Assembly: GCF_017562075.2 (NCBI RefSeq)
Contig: NC_054084.1
Span: 6,303,501-6,367,500 of the forward strand
Direction of reading: 5' to 3'
From: Anopheles merus
Lineage: Eukaryota; Arthropoda; Insecta; Diptera; Culicidae
Length of the DNA stretch: 64,000 nt
The number at the start of each line of letters is the position of its first letter. Positions within the stretch are counted from its first letter, which is position 1. Positions 22,597-34,515 of this stretch are shown here, piece after piece. Position numbers and translations under genes: made by a program. The notes beneath the pieces are model-generated. The model made no database searches. It saw only the letters and a program-made list of their open reading frames with translations, and was not told the DNA's origin.

Positions 22597-23916
22597 TCAG
22601 TTCTTGGCGGCGCCGTTTGGATTTGGTTTAATTTTCTCGTACATAAAGTCCTGCATCACATTCCTGCCCGGCGTCCGCAGCTTCTTCTGCACGAAGTGAA
22701 ACTGATCGCGGGCAAACTCGTACAGCTCGTTCTCCATCTGCCACACGGTCGATTCCTTGATCTTCGCGACCGTTTCGGCGGCCGGCTCAACCTTGGACTT
22801 GGTTTTGCGCAGGTGCGATTTGTTTGACTTTTGAAAGTGCGTCACCGCACCACGGTAGAGGCGGGGCAGCGAAAGCTCCAGCAGCTCGATAAACTCGTCC
22901 ATCTCCTCGGTCAACCCGACCAGGAAGTAGTCGTTCGCTAGGTTGCGCTTTGCCTGCTCCAGGGCCCAGCTGCTGCCCGGGTTCCAGCATTCCGCATGGT
23001 GCCCGCAAAAGAACGGAATCTGCAGCCACATGTTGGTGGGATCACAGTCGGGCTTCTGGCGGGCGACACACTCGTCGAACGTCATCGTATCGCCGGCCCG
23101 GTGGCGCACGAGGTACGGGCGATAGTCGTCCCCGTAGCGCAGGAAGTAGTAGTACGACACTAGCCGATCAAGCGGCTGCCGGATAAGGTTTATGTACAGC
23201 GGTTTCGATGGCATGCCGAATCTGGGCGAGAGGAGGAAAGCGAAGTAACGTTAGTAAGCGAACACGTGGGGGCCTGCGGGAGGGGAGCAGTACTTTGAAA
23301 AGTCTAAGAAAGCCATATGTCCATGGTAGAAGGCAGGTTTCATGCTGTCCCATGCGGTTATGTTCCGCACAAACTTGAGCTGGAAAAGGGGAAAGTGGAG
23401 GATTGAATTTAAATCGTGTTTAGACATGCCCCATTCATTCGTCACGCCGTACCTGATTAGGAAGCGACAGTACGTGCATGTTGGCGGTAATGTTAATGTG
23501 CAGTACGTGGAATGCATTCTTCTTGCACAGATCGTAGGTAAGGTTGACGAAGCTGGTGCTGCCCGTCTTCGGTACCCGGTTGTAAATTATCACAAACTTT
23601 TCATCGTAGTTCCGGTACGTCGTGATGTCATCCACCTTGGCCGTGGCCGTCTGCCAATGATTGACGTTGCTGTGTATCAGTTGCTCATTGTTACCTATGT
23701 GGTTACCATTGAATGAGGAAGAGCCAGAGATAGTGCAATCAGTCTCAGTCGGTCACCATCAGAGTGCCCATACTCCCAAATCTTACCCTCAGCGAGATGA
23801 ATCGTTAGCTGCTTATCGGCAAGGATGACCTTCGTCGAGAACCAGTTGTACAGCAGGATGAACGCAAAACCCACAGTAATCAATATGAGCAGAAACAAGT
23901 ATTTTGTTGTTATCAT
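22597..23916 (-). CDS. Hs2st: Heparan sulfate 2-O-sulfotransferase
   Basis: This is a Golgi type II membrane enzyme that moves sulfate from PAPS to the 2-O position of iduronate in heparan sulfate, shaping FGF and other growth-factor signalling. Four minus-strand exons, 23787-23916, 23453-23694, 23294-23379 and 22597-23221, separated by introns of 72-92 bp, give 360 aa (human 356). A short cytoplasmic tail and one membrane anchor (about residues 6-23) come first. The 5'-phosphosulfate loop is PKTGSTSF (85-92). The catalytic histidine block is FYHGH (His143 and His145). The 3'-phosphate site is IRQPLDRLVSYYYFLRYG, with Arg167 and Ser175. WLQIPFFCGHHAECWNPGS carries conserved cysteines. N-glycosylation sites occur at NLT and twice at NIT. 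The start is the first ATG, 23914-23916; the frame extends further upstream only to a GTG. The gene is divergent from the ABHD4/5 gene. Confidence 0.97.
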
Positions 23917-25206
23917 TTCCGTTCCTGTACCAACCAGGAGCAATACTTCTTTCCTATCGCTTTGGCCACCAATCACCTACAACAACACTCTCTGGTGGTT
24001 AGGGGGGCTGTGAGGTGGGTGAGCTAGAAGAATACACTAAAGGCCGGAGAAGGTATGCGGAGAGATCGTTCACTACTACTGAAAATTAGACACAACCACG
24101 ATCGAGGGGAACATTTTTCATTCCGCTTTTCAGCATTCTACGTGTTTTCTCCTGGATGGTGTAAAAACGATAACAAATGGTCTCTGACGTACTGCGGTCT
24201 GTTGTTTACCTTTCTTGTGTTGACAGTTGCCTGTAGGGATGGTCGTGCAGAAGGGACGAAGTGTTTGAACAGGGCGATGTAAACGGAAGCACGTCTCAGT
24301 GCAGGAGGGTATTTTTATTTTTCGGTTATTTTTCTTTTTTCAAGTTGTTGTTTTATATTTGTATTTTCAGACCAGATATCTGCAATACGAGATCTTCGGC
24401 ATTAGCCAATGCTCATCAATTCAAAGATGCAACTAAAACTGTTTGAAACCTGTGCTGATGAATGAAACTCCAACGGCTAATTCAAACCCACGCAGCTTCA
24501 CAAAATACCCACAATCATGACCGGTGAGCGCTCCCGCAGTGCAAACACATTCACTCCTCGCACACTGTCCAAAGTTGTTGCTTTTGCTTGCCTTGTTGTT
24601 GTTGTTGTTGTTGCTGGTCGCGAAAAATCGCGAAAACGGAGATCCATCAAGCAACGACGACGAAGACGACGGAGACGGTGGATTAATAATTAAGCCCTCG
24701 GTAAAGAACGGGGCGGTAATCGCGGGAACGGACAGTGCGACAGACAACGAGGTCCGACCGTCGCATTATCTCATATTCTCGCAAGTGGCAGTGGAGGCAT
24801 TCTCCCCACTGCAGGAGGGACCCACCGGTAAAGCTATGCTTGCGATTCTCGGCGTAGCAGAAGGGCAACAAGCATAGGAGAGAGAGCACACACAGCATTT
24901 GGTGTGGTAGCGGACGACGACATACGTTTGGCGCGATTGCTTCCATTACGGGCGGCGGTGTGTGTAAATTAAGGCACAAAACGTTGCTCCAAATGCGATA
25001 AAGCGCGGTGGTTGTGTTGTCGCGCGCGCTCCTGTCCGTATCAGCGTTCTTTTTTTTTTTTTTTTGGTGGTGCGGAGAGTGTGCCCGAAATTTTTCACAT
25101 CCCGGATTTGTTCCTCGCTGGCAGTGGATGTGCTGTTTTTTCGGTTTGTGAATTTGTGATTTTGTGATTAGAAACAACAAGAGGAGAGAAAATCATCAAT
25201 ACAGCC
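23917..25206. promoter_or_regulatory. Shared upstream region of Hs2st and ABHD4/5 gene
   Basis: This 1.29-kb stretch separates the two divergent start codons and must hold both promoters and leaders. It contains a (GTT)n run near 24.6 kb that creates a spurious Leu-rich frame, and a 15-nt T run near 25.05 kb. No consensus TATA box was seen at a convincing distance from either start. Confidence 0.5.
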
Positions 25207-26929
25207 ATGACGCGAACAAGAAGTTTGCCATCGAAGACGATGGAAGGGTGCGAAGACAAGCGGTCGGAGCAGAGGTGAGTCACTTGCCGATGGATGCATC
25301 TAGAAGGAATTGGTGACTTCATTTATCGTATCTCGCGTCTCTTTCGCGTCTCGCAGGCTGTTGCACAAATGGACCCGCTACTCCAGTGCCAAACTCGAGG
25401 AAGTGGAGGAAACGCTGCTGTCAGGTGGGTAGAAAGGGAGAGCAGCAACGGCTAGCATAAAACATAGAAGGCCACGCTAAGCAGCCACTGGCAACAACCT
25501 GTGGAAAGGGGGGTGGGGATACGGTGCGCACTCGCGCGCAAGAGGCTGGCGCGTTTGTTTACTGTGCAAACAAGTTTCTTGTTGCTTGCTGCGCGAACCC
25601 GTTGTCCTTCCCTGAGGGTTAGACCAAATTCTCGATGGCTCTTGCACACCTTGTGCCTCTCATAATGTGCATGTGGTTTTTTTTTCTCCTTTCTTTATAA
25701 TGCTCCTTACCCTTCTTTTGCAGCCCTTCGGAAACCCTTTGAAAGTATCTTCGTCGAAGTGGGTCAGTGTGTCGGGACGAACGATAAGATACGCACGGTG
25801 GCACTGAACCGGGAGTCGGAAAACATTCCCGTCCTGCTGCTGCACGGACTCGGGGCAGGTGTGGGGCTGTGGGTGCTCAATCTCGATGCGATTGCCGACC
25901 ACCGGCCGATGTACGCCATCGACATACTGGGGTTCGGGCGTAGCTCTCACCCGAAGTACGACGAGGATCCGATCGCGGCAGAGCGACAGTTTGTCGCCTC
26001 GATCGAAGCCTGGCGGGTGGCGATGGGGCTGGAGCGGATGTACATCTTGGGCCACTCGATGGGCGGCTACCTTGCCTGCAGCTATACGATAACACATCCG
26101 CAACGGTAAGATAAAGCCTCCCTTCCACTCATTATTAGAAAAGGGGGTTTAGCATTTGCACTCATTTCCAATTCCAGGGTGGCTGGTTTGATTTTGGCCG
26201 ACCCGTGGGGCTTCATGGAGACACCGCCGAGGATTAAGCGAAAGTATTGGATCCGCATCCTGTACCGCACTGCACGGAAGATGAACTTTTACCCGCTGAC
26301 GGTGGTGCGCATGGCCGGCCCGACTGCGGCCTGGATTTTAAGCCGCCGGCGGACGGATATTACTTCGCGTTTTGAAGGAATCGTACCGGACGAGCGGATT
26401 GTGGCAGACTATCTGCATCTTGTCAACGCGCAGAAACCTTCGTAAGTTAGGAAAATGGTTTAGAAATGTTTCACGTTACTTCAAATGGTTCCTCTTTCTT
26501 TGCATTACATTAGCGGCGAGACGGGTTTCTGTGCCATACAGAAGAATTTCGGTTGGCCTATCAACCCGATGCTGAAGCGCATCGACCAAATTGATCCCAC
26601 CATACCCATGACATTCATATACGGATCCGAATCTTGGATCGACTTTGAAGCAGGCGAAGTGACAAAGCAGAAGCGTGCGGGAAGTTTCGTCCAAGTCAAG
26701 GTAATTGGTACCTCAAGGCTGCTGATAGGGTGCGCTGCTGTCGTAATTAAACTAATCTCGATCCATTCCTACGCATCTTGCTTCGTTGTAGATAATCGAT
26801 AACGCTAGTCATCATCTGTACGCGGACTTCCCGGACATATTCAACCAGCACGTAAACGAAGCTTGCTTCACATACGACAAACGTATCAATGCGCAGAGCA
26901 AAGTGACCGAGCTTGTTGCGGAAGAGTGA
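25207..26929 (+). CDS. puml: ABHD4/ABHD5-family alpha/beta hydrolase (pummelig-like)
   Basis: This family acts on lipid droplets and N-acyl phospholipids; Drosophila pummelig is the single fly ABHD4/5 homologue. Six exons, 25207-25274, 25357-25424, 25724-26105, 26178-26441, 26514-26700 and 26792-26929, join in phase to 368 aa (human ABHD5 349, ABHD4 342). The oxyanion loop is LLHGLGAGVGLW (about 84-95). The nucleophile elbow is GHSMGGY with Ser157, so this is a catalytically competent, ABHD4-like form; human ABHD5 has Asn at this position. Asp304 (GSESWID) and His330 complete the triad, and H330-x4-D335 is the family acyltransferase motif. LRKPFESIFV and DPWGFMETPP are conserved lipid-binding blocks. 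No signal peptide or membrane span is evident. Codon phase holds at every GT-AG junction. The plus-strand neighbour Brambleberry begins about 2 kb downstream. Confidence 0.93.
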
Positions 26930-27248
26930 ACCACCCCTCACACCACCACACACCCTTCTACGGTTTGGGAATCTTCTTCCCGTCCTTTTTTCCCCCTCGG
27001 GGTGTGCCACTCCTCCCGACGAAATGCCTGCTTAGTGATTTTAGTGCGACGAATAATGCCATCGTTTAAAAAAAAAATGCCTCGAAATAATGTACCTTTT
27101 CTACTGCCAGCAAAACGTAACTGGACACAGCTGGACACACACAACTCTCTGCGCACAAAGTAACAAACACTAACCTTAGGGTGGACAAAGACGCACAAAA
27201 GCAAGCAATCCTGAAGAAAAAAGAAAAACATGGGCATACATGGCACGG

Positions 27249-27269
27249 TTTGTGTGTGTGTGTGTGTGC
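27249..27269. repeat. (TG)n microsatellite in the ABHD4/5 3' UTR
   Basis: About ten TG units. Confidence 0.85.
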
Positions 27270-27929
27270 GTGCGTCCCCACCATGTGAACGGATAATGCT
27301 CTCCTACTATATACTCCACACGATCGCGTGCAACGCAAAAAAGCAGTATTTTCGATAGACACGAGTGTGCGTTACGGCGAGCACAGGTAGTTAGCAAAAC
27401 AGTGATGCCAACAAACGTATATTACTAGAGCCTCCAAAAACATACTAACTATATGTTCCTTTTATTGCGAGAAGAAAGTGCGTAACGAACCACCCAGGCA
27501 TAGAGACTATTGTTAAGCCATTTTATGCTTCCCATTTATATTGTCCGGATTATATTCCCTCCCAGTGGTTTTTTTTTGGGTGAACCACGCGACACGGATC
27601 AGTGCAACGAGCATACAGCAGAACCATCACCACCTCCTTCCTTCCCCCCATTTTTCTCTTCCCTAAGATCGTGTATTCATCCCAGATGAAGTGATAATGT
27701 TAGTGGAACACACACACTGTTTAGTGTTTTAGTACAATCTTTTGAAGCGATAGAGAGCGATAGAGAGAGAGAGAGAATGCATTTTATATTATCTTCTGCA
27801 CAGCAGCAGTTTTGTTACCAGTTAGTTGGCGGCGTGTAAACATTTTTGTTCGTATTTTACACATTAGATTTTACCTAACAACGGTTGAGCAATGACTAGC
27901 GTCTTATGAACGAAAACAAAACAAAAGAG

Positions 27930-27935
27930 AATAAA
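27930..27935 (+). terminator. Proximal poly(A) signal of ABHD4/5 gene
   Basis: AATAAA 1.0 kb past the stop codon, within A-rich DNA. Confidence 0.4.
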
Positions 27936-28313
27936 TAATTGGCGACAAAAACAAAACAAAACAAAAGTACAGCAGTATTACGAATTAGTACATTTGTATG
28001 GAACAGAACTGAAACAAAGCGAGATTTGGAAAGGTGTGCGTGTGTCTGTGTGAATCTTAGTATAGGGACAAGAAATGGTATTTTCTGTCTGTCCGAGGGA
28101 CAGAAATAACCATACACCCATCCGCTCGTTTGTTTTGGAGCAGTCTTGGTTGATGCTTTTCCTACATCTTCCTTTAGGAGATCAGGAGATCAGGAAGCAA
28201 GACACAAACATGGAACGATTTGTTAACTTTTCATCTCGAAATCGTGTTAACCCATTTTAGATTCAAAAACACAAAGTGTTCCCCAACGCGCATTCAGCAG
28301 CATACGGTTTGAG

Positions 28314-28319
28314 AATAAA
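28314..28319 (+). terminator. Distal poly(A) signal of ABHD4/5 gene
   Basis: AATAAA 1.4 kb past the stop, with a GT-rich and T-rich element 30-60 nt downstream, which is the usual downstream context. Confidence 0.45.
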
Positions 28320-28906
28320 TATTTATTGCGAGCTCCTAAGCGTCGTTTGTGTTTGCGTATTGAATTGTTTTAGCTGTTTTTTTTTTTTTGGGAGAATTTT
28401 GCAATAAAATTGATCGGTCAATGTCGAACCAACAACCGATACGGCGAATAACCGTACGTATTTGGGGTATTTTTTGACGGCGAGGGATATTTTAAAAATT
28501 CAGTCAAACAGCTGTCAAAAATCACCGATCGCGCCGACCACTGCGATGTGTGTTTGTTTACATTTTGTTCGATTGCGATTCCGCACGGCCATCGCGCGCC
28601 ATCGCGATGCTATTATTTTCTTTTTTACGTTGTGTTTTGAGTAGAATTTAGATCAAATCTTACTTGCTTGATTAAGTTTAAGATATTTTTGTCTTTGTGA
28701 TGCGTTAGTTTATGTTGTAGCAAACCCGTTTACAGCTTGTGAACCTGGGAAACCTGTTGTGTTCTACTAGCGCAAAGAAGCCTTGGGAGTGCGCTCTCGG
28801 TGGGGGAGATTGCAAGGTGTACAAAAATAAACTTCCTTCCAACCTTGGGTTGGTGCGCAAAGAAACAGTTCTCCGATTCGATAGTGCATGGTCGCACACG
28901 GGCAAC

Positions 28907-30750
28907 ATGCTGCTCAGTAATAAAAGGTAATAATCAACCATCATTCTCTTACGCAATGGAATAATCAACTTTGTTTTCAGATACGGATTTGTGATTCTCT
29001 TTCTGCTCGTTGTGGATTGTTTTCAACCGATTGCTCCTTCGTTTATTGAGTACATATGGCCGACAGATGAGAGTGGTAAGTACGGCCTTAAGAAGCAGGG
29101 AAATTAATTTGTGTTTTCATCGATGCACTTCTTCCCGTTTCAGCCGAACCATCGACGGCGATAGATGCTTTCCCTTCTGTGCCGTACGAGCTTTCCGATG
29201 CGGATGAGAGCTTCATCCGGGAAGCCTCCAAATGGCTCGGCACGAAGCTTTCCAAGCTGGATCTCTGCCACCATCGCATCATTTTAAAGCTAAAACACTC
29301 CTGCCACGAGCTGAATGCCGAACAGATGGGAAAGCTCGCGGTGCTATTGCTCAACTGTCAGTCCGATTCGGAGGGCCGTGCGGTGTTTCCGTGCAGCGAA
29401 GAAATGTCGCTCCGTCAGTGTACCGAGCAAATGGACCCGAACACGTGGAACGCGTACCATTTGATCACGAACCGCGTAAAGGCGGTTTGTGCTAGCGTAC
29501 GGCACGAACAGTTCCGTGGACTTACCGAGCTGACGGTGAACAAGCTCATGAGTACGGCACACGAGCAGGTGCGTATGATGGACGAGCTGGCGGAGAAGCA
29601 GTCGCAGCTGCAAACCATCACAAAGCAAGTGGTTGAGCAGATGGTGGACAACAATGAGCGTATCGTCAGCCAGCAGGGCAACATCCTGAAGCTGGCCGAG
29701 GTGCACCGTGCCAAAGTCGAATCAAACTATCGCGATTTACTGCGCGAGAAGGGCGTCATTAAGGCCGGACAGCAGGAGGTCGCGGTACTGTTGACGGATC
29801 TGCGCAAACGGATCGACGATAGCGTGAACCAGCTGGAGGAGCAATCGAAACGAAGCAAAGTAAACCATGGCGCGTTGCTAACCGACCTGGAAGCGTTACA
29901 AGCGCACGCAGCTCAAATAGCGACGAAGATTGACGAAACGGGAGTTCATTTCGCGCAGCATCATCGGGCCGTTGAAGAGCAGTACGGGTACACGTTGGAG
30001 CAGCTGCAGCGCATCAATGCCACCGTGGCCAGTATGCTGGAATCGATTCGCACGTTGCAGCACGATTTCAATCGTCAGCTGGCGTGGCTGGTGGAAAAGC
30101 TCGGTGGTGGTGAGAAGATTCTGCCAAAGTTGAACATCATTCTGCTGCACATCGGATACCTGCTGCTGGGTATGATTTGTCTCGCGTTTGTCGGAGCGGA
30201 CAAGCTGTTACGTTTTGTATTTGTTGCTGCCGTGCCGGGGAACCTGATCGGTGGGCTGATGGAGCTTTTCGAACCGGACGTGTTGCGCCTATCGGTTGGG
30301 TTGGGCTGTGTTGCAGTGGTGGATTTGCTGTCTCGCTTGGTTATGAAGCTTCTGGCAGTTCGTCGTTCCCCATCGAAGCAACCCGTGGTGGAAGAACGCT
30401 CTGATCAGAGCAGACAGCAACGGTCAGAAGTACTCAGATCTACGAATGGACACAGAGTTGTACGTCCCGCTGAAGACAGTGAAGAGGAGGAAAGTGAACC
30501 AGAGGGGCTGAGACATCGGGAGCGCTTCAGTCGAGAAAAATCAACCAACCCTAACCTGGTCGATACCGTTCGGCGTAGTGTGTCACGGCTAGGGGAGGAT
30601 TTCCCAAGACGACGCAGTATGACCCCGGCGGAGAGAGCGCTTGGCATAACCAACCAGTGTACTGCTCGAACGATCCGAGGAGGCGAATGTCGTGCTTTCA
30701 CAATGCATGGCTCTGAGTTTTGCCGCTTGCATCAGCCGAGAGGAGTTTAG
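28907..30750 (+). CDS. bmb: Brambleberry/Kar5-family nuclear membrane fusion protein
   Basis: Kar5 (yeast), GEX1 (plants) and Brambleberry (zebrafish) act at the nuclear envelope in fusion of nuclei or of karyomeres in early embryos. Exons 28907-28926, 28981-29075 and 29144-30750 give 573 aa. A signal peptide spans about residues 1-24. The cysteine-rich domain contains C80, C92, C110, C122, C131 and C154, in the signature order NCQSDSEGRAVFPCSEEM and CTEQMDPNTWNAYHLITNR. A long coiled coil runs from about 165 to 360. Hydrophobic segments follow at about 364-440, then a charged tail. The last 30 residues hold C544, C554, C565 and H568, a C-x9-C-x10-C-x2-H pattern typical of small zinc-binding tails. 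The start at 28907 is the only ATG in frame before the first donor. The family call rests on the Cys domain, the coiled coil and the membrane layout. Confidence 0.88.
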
Positions 30751-31325
30751 TGAAAGGGTACGTACGTACGCATGTTGAATTTATTTATTTTTCTTGGTTG
30801 AGAAGGGTTTGGATGGGTGTGTGTTGACCATGTCATAGGGTTTGTTAAAGTTTTTTTTTTTTTGTTGGCCTCGCTAATTTAGAAAACAAAAAATACCTCA
30901 AGTAGTGTAATGTAAAATGGTACAAGTAGGAGCAAAATGGACAGCCCTTAGAAAATCGAAGGAAAGCAGGAAATATGACAATAATTGTATTCGGTATTGT
31001 ATGGTTTGTTACAATAATTTTACCTTTATTTTAGTTATTTTCGTTTTGTTAAGATTAGCGATATATATTTGATATTTGGTTGAAGGATTGTGTTTAAGCT
31101 AAGGAAAAACTGTTTTTATTTGTTAGGGATTCCAACTTCAGTTCAGATAAGATTCAGTTCATTTGCAGATACGATTTAGTTCATTTCCTATTTGAGCTTA
31201 TGATTACCGTAAGAAGTTTAATGATTACATGGAGCAGAATAATAGAGAAATTACAAGCAATTCAACAATACAGTACAAAACCGGGAAAATGCCATTCAGA
31301 AAAGAATTAGGTGTGTAAATGAGAT

Positions 31326-31331
31326 AATAAA
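31326..31331 (+). terminator. Poly(A) signal of Brambleberry
   Basis: AATAAA about 575 nt after the stop codon. Confidence 0.4.
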
Positions 31332-33225
31332 ATCAAACCGTCTTCTTTAATTAAATTAAACTCTCTTTTTGAAAGAAACCCTTAAAATAATCGATGTAAC
31401 ATTCCAAATGCATTATATTGCAGCTTTCGAAAGCAAGACCCTTGAACTTTTAGATTTAAAATTAATTAAGATTTGCATACAGATAAGAACGGGATTTTGT
31501 CAATTTTTTGTGAGAAAAGAGGGGTGAAAGTGTGCTTGCTTTTAAAATACACAACTCATGATTCCAGACAGCTGATAAGAGCTCTAACACCGTTATAATA
31601 TCCGTTGGATAGCATCGTCCTGCTAGTTTGCGGAAAACTATGAGGAAAAAAAAAAAACAAAAGTTGAACCCTTTTCCATGATGTATCGGAATGCTGCAAG
31701 ACCCCCATTTCCGTTCGCGATATGGTACATACAGCCACGCCTCCCATTCATGCTTGTTTTAGGCACGGTTTTATGCGCGACGGCATGCCTCCTTCTACCA
31801 CTATCCTGGCGGCTGGAACCGTTCGCCGGTGCTTATTTCCGCCGTTGCTATAGTGACATAGCGCAACGGCGGTGCAGGAATCTGCCAGTTAAATAAACTT
31901 CTCTCCCACCACCCAGCCTTCGAACGGACTGTGACTGCGCCGGATATAGGACTTTCATTATTGAACGCAACGTTAACTAACAGCAACGGCAAGAGTATCA
32001 AATATGGAAGCATATGATAATTGCTTCGCTACCATTCGCTTTATGCTTTCTGAAGCTTTATATTTGTAAAGCCATTTTAATTCCTCCCAGCATACTTTGT
32101 TTATTTTAAACTCAAATCGGGGGGAAAAATTCAAACATTTTCTATGCCATTGTTTTGTGCTCTTCTATCCTTGCATCGCGGGATGATGGGCTACATCCGT
32201 TTGGTTGTTGTATTACGGAAGCATCCGGTTTGTATTTTTTTAGCATGCGGGAAGCACACACAAAAAACACACACTCACACAAGTGGTGGAACATCTCATA
32301 CCAATAACGGAACCTATCCGATGGGACGGGAAATCAATGGTTGGAGTGTTCCTTGTTTTTTTTTTCGCTGCCCCTTGCAACAAAGCCCTCAGCAGAGTAG
32401 GCTGATGCTGCGGGCCTTTCGTGGGTTGTTTTTGCGGCAAGCGTTTTAAATACAATTCACGGTTAAGCAAAGAGGATGAGAAGCAGAGAGCGTTATGCGT
32501 GTAAAGGTATCCGATTTTGCAAAAAAACCATAGAAAAACCATGTGAAAAAATAGTTAAGGTAGGAATGGAAGTATGAATATGAAAAATATTTTTATTTAA
32601 TTCTGCATTCAAATTAAAACAAAAAAGTCGTTTACACCAGAACATTATTTTGGTTTATTTATTTTTTGTCGCAATTCTACCTGCGCTGCTACACCATCAA
32701 GCATCCCTGTGAACTTGAATCTGATTTTGTGCGGGTGGTGAGGAGAATGTGTTCAGAAAAAAACGATTTCCAGTTGGATTTCCCCTCACTCGATAGACAG
32801 ATAACCGTGAGCATGGAGCATACTTTTCTCTCACCACCCTTTTCCAATCTCTCGCGCCAAAGGGGAAATTTCGTTGGCGAGAGAATTACAGCATGTGGAT
32901 GATGGAAATTTGAAATTCTCGATCGAGAATGGTTTTCGATCGTTAGTGATCGAAAGGACCACATTATCTACTGTATGTCTTTTAAATACAAGAACAGAAT
33001 GCAATTATGTTTTTGCAACTATCACATTTTTTTATAGGAACAAATCAAGTTCATCGTCAAAATTGATAAAAAATCCTTTAAAAAAGTCAGTTTCCAACCC
33101 ACGCGGCACCTGAGATTCGCAATCAGACACCTTTATTTGCTAACATAGCACATTCCAATTGTGAACGCACTTGTTTAGGAATCATCAAAACACAAAACAG
33201 AACACGACCAGCTGAAGGATGAGAG

Positions 33226-33258
33226 CATATAACAAGCGGCGGTACGATAAATTCAGGA
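33226..33258 (+). promoter_or_regulatory. Candidate core promoter for the 34.5-45 kb gene
   Basis: A CATATAAC TATA-like box (T at 33228) precedes an initiator-like TTCAGG with A at 33255, 27 nt downstream. It lies 1.26 kb before the first coding ATG, which fits a long leader or a 5' intron. The initiator deviates from consensus. Confidence 0.3.
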
Positions 33259-34515
33259 AAGCGCAGGAGGGAGCGTGTACAAGGGCGAGGGTTGTGTTAT
33301 GCTCTGGTAGGTATCTGGCAGATGATGAGAGAGCAGCAACCGAGCGTTCGCTCCCGGCACATGCGTTCTGTCGTCCGCGCGGTTCGGATTGTTTTGTTTG
33401 CCACTCGGCAGAACGTGTAGTGCGAGCTCAGCAGCTCGTGCACCGCTCCGACGCTGGCCAGTCGGGTTCGGTAAGCGTTCGGGAAGACGCGCGCGTGCGA
33501 CATATACCGGTTGCAGCAGCAGCAGCAGCACCAGCAAGGAAAGGAAGGATCCGTTCTCGTTCGCAAAGCAGACCAGAATGAAGCACCTCGGGCACGTTGA
33601 CGGTTGTGTGCTGCAGCAGTAGTAGCAGGTCGTTCTGGGTTGATTCTTGTGTGTGAATGGTGAAACAAAAAGCCCCGCGTATGTGTTTGATCCTTGTTTG
33701 TGATTCTTGTGTCGAGATAGTCTAGCCCTTACCACCTGCTGGTGTTGGAGGAAGGTCGTCCCGTTGTGGAAAGTGCGAGCGACAATTTGTGTGCGCGTGC
33801 CAAGCATTTGCCATCTGACGGTGGCCGAAGGTTACACCAGCATCATCCTCGAGGAAGTTACGTTTCTTGCCTGATTGTTCTGCCGAGAGGCTCCAGTGAA
33901 GAGTGTGCGGTGGTTTTCTTTGAATTTGCCCGTTGCCCTTGCCAACGCGTAAGAAGTAGCAAGGGAATCGTTGAAAGTTTGGAGGGCTTTTTTCTTTTTC
34001 TTCTTTTTTTCTCCCCTGCCGGAGTTGTGCGATTGTGATGATGGTGTTGAGATTTAGTGGCAGGGAGTCGATAGACGGGCCTGAAGGACAGGAACATTTT
34101 GGCGCCGTTCTGGGGTAAGGTGAAAGCCGTTCCGGGCAGGTGTTCTAAGAGTGCGTACCAATTCATCCTGGATGACGGTGTTTCTGAGTGATGAGTGTGG
34201 ATGTCCGAGTGATGCTCAGTGTGCAATGTCCCATAGTCTATTGGATCATGGCAACCGTAGGCCACAGTGCCAGCAGCAGCGTAGTGTTGTTTTCCGTGTG
34301 CTAATGAAGTACGCATAGTGAAATATCGCAAAGTAGTGTAAAAGTTAACGTTAAGGAATCTGACAGACCGCAGCGATGCGTGCCGTGCTGTCTCTATTTA
34401 TTTAATTTATTGCAACTATTTATGCAAACATACAAGCTATCCAAGTGAGAAGTCGTGATATCTTCGACATAACTCTCCGAAGCGAAGGAAGTACCTAGCA
34501 TAACCCCCGGAGGCA

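Larger units (their letters stand above)
26930..28906 (+). other. ABHD4/5 3' UTR and upstream region of Brambleberry
   Basis: AT-rich, A-run-rich non-coding DNA with two AATAAA signals (27930-27935 and 28314-28319) that probably end the lipase transcript. The DNA from about 28.45 kb onward is more GC-rich and probably holds the promoter and leader of the next gene. A (TG)n run lies near 27.25 kb and an AG run near 27.76 kb. Confidence 0.55.
30751..34515. other. Brambleberry 3' region and upstream/leader DNA of the secreted-protein gene
   Basis: An AATAAA at 31326-31331 is a likely end of the Brambleberry transcript. From 31.4 to 33.2 kb only AT-rich DNA without credible ORFs is seen. From about 33.2 kb the DNA becomes GC-rich and contains a TATA-like element, then a probable 5' leader up to 34.5 kb with several short upstream frames. 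A plus-strand frame at 33219-33581 is Ala/Arg-rich and lacks recognisable features. Confidence 0.5.

Noticed and set aside
24524..24877. 117-codon plus-strand ORF with a Leu-rich signal-like run
   Set aside because: The Leu run is a (TTG/GTT)n repeat artefact and no homology was recognised; it lies in the Hs2st/ABHD upstream region.
33219..33581. 120-codon Ala/Arg-rich plus ORF
   Set aside because: Overlaps GCA repeats in a probable 5' leader and shows no domain or conserved motif.
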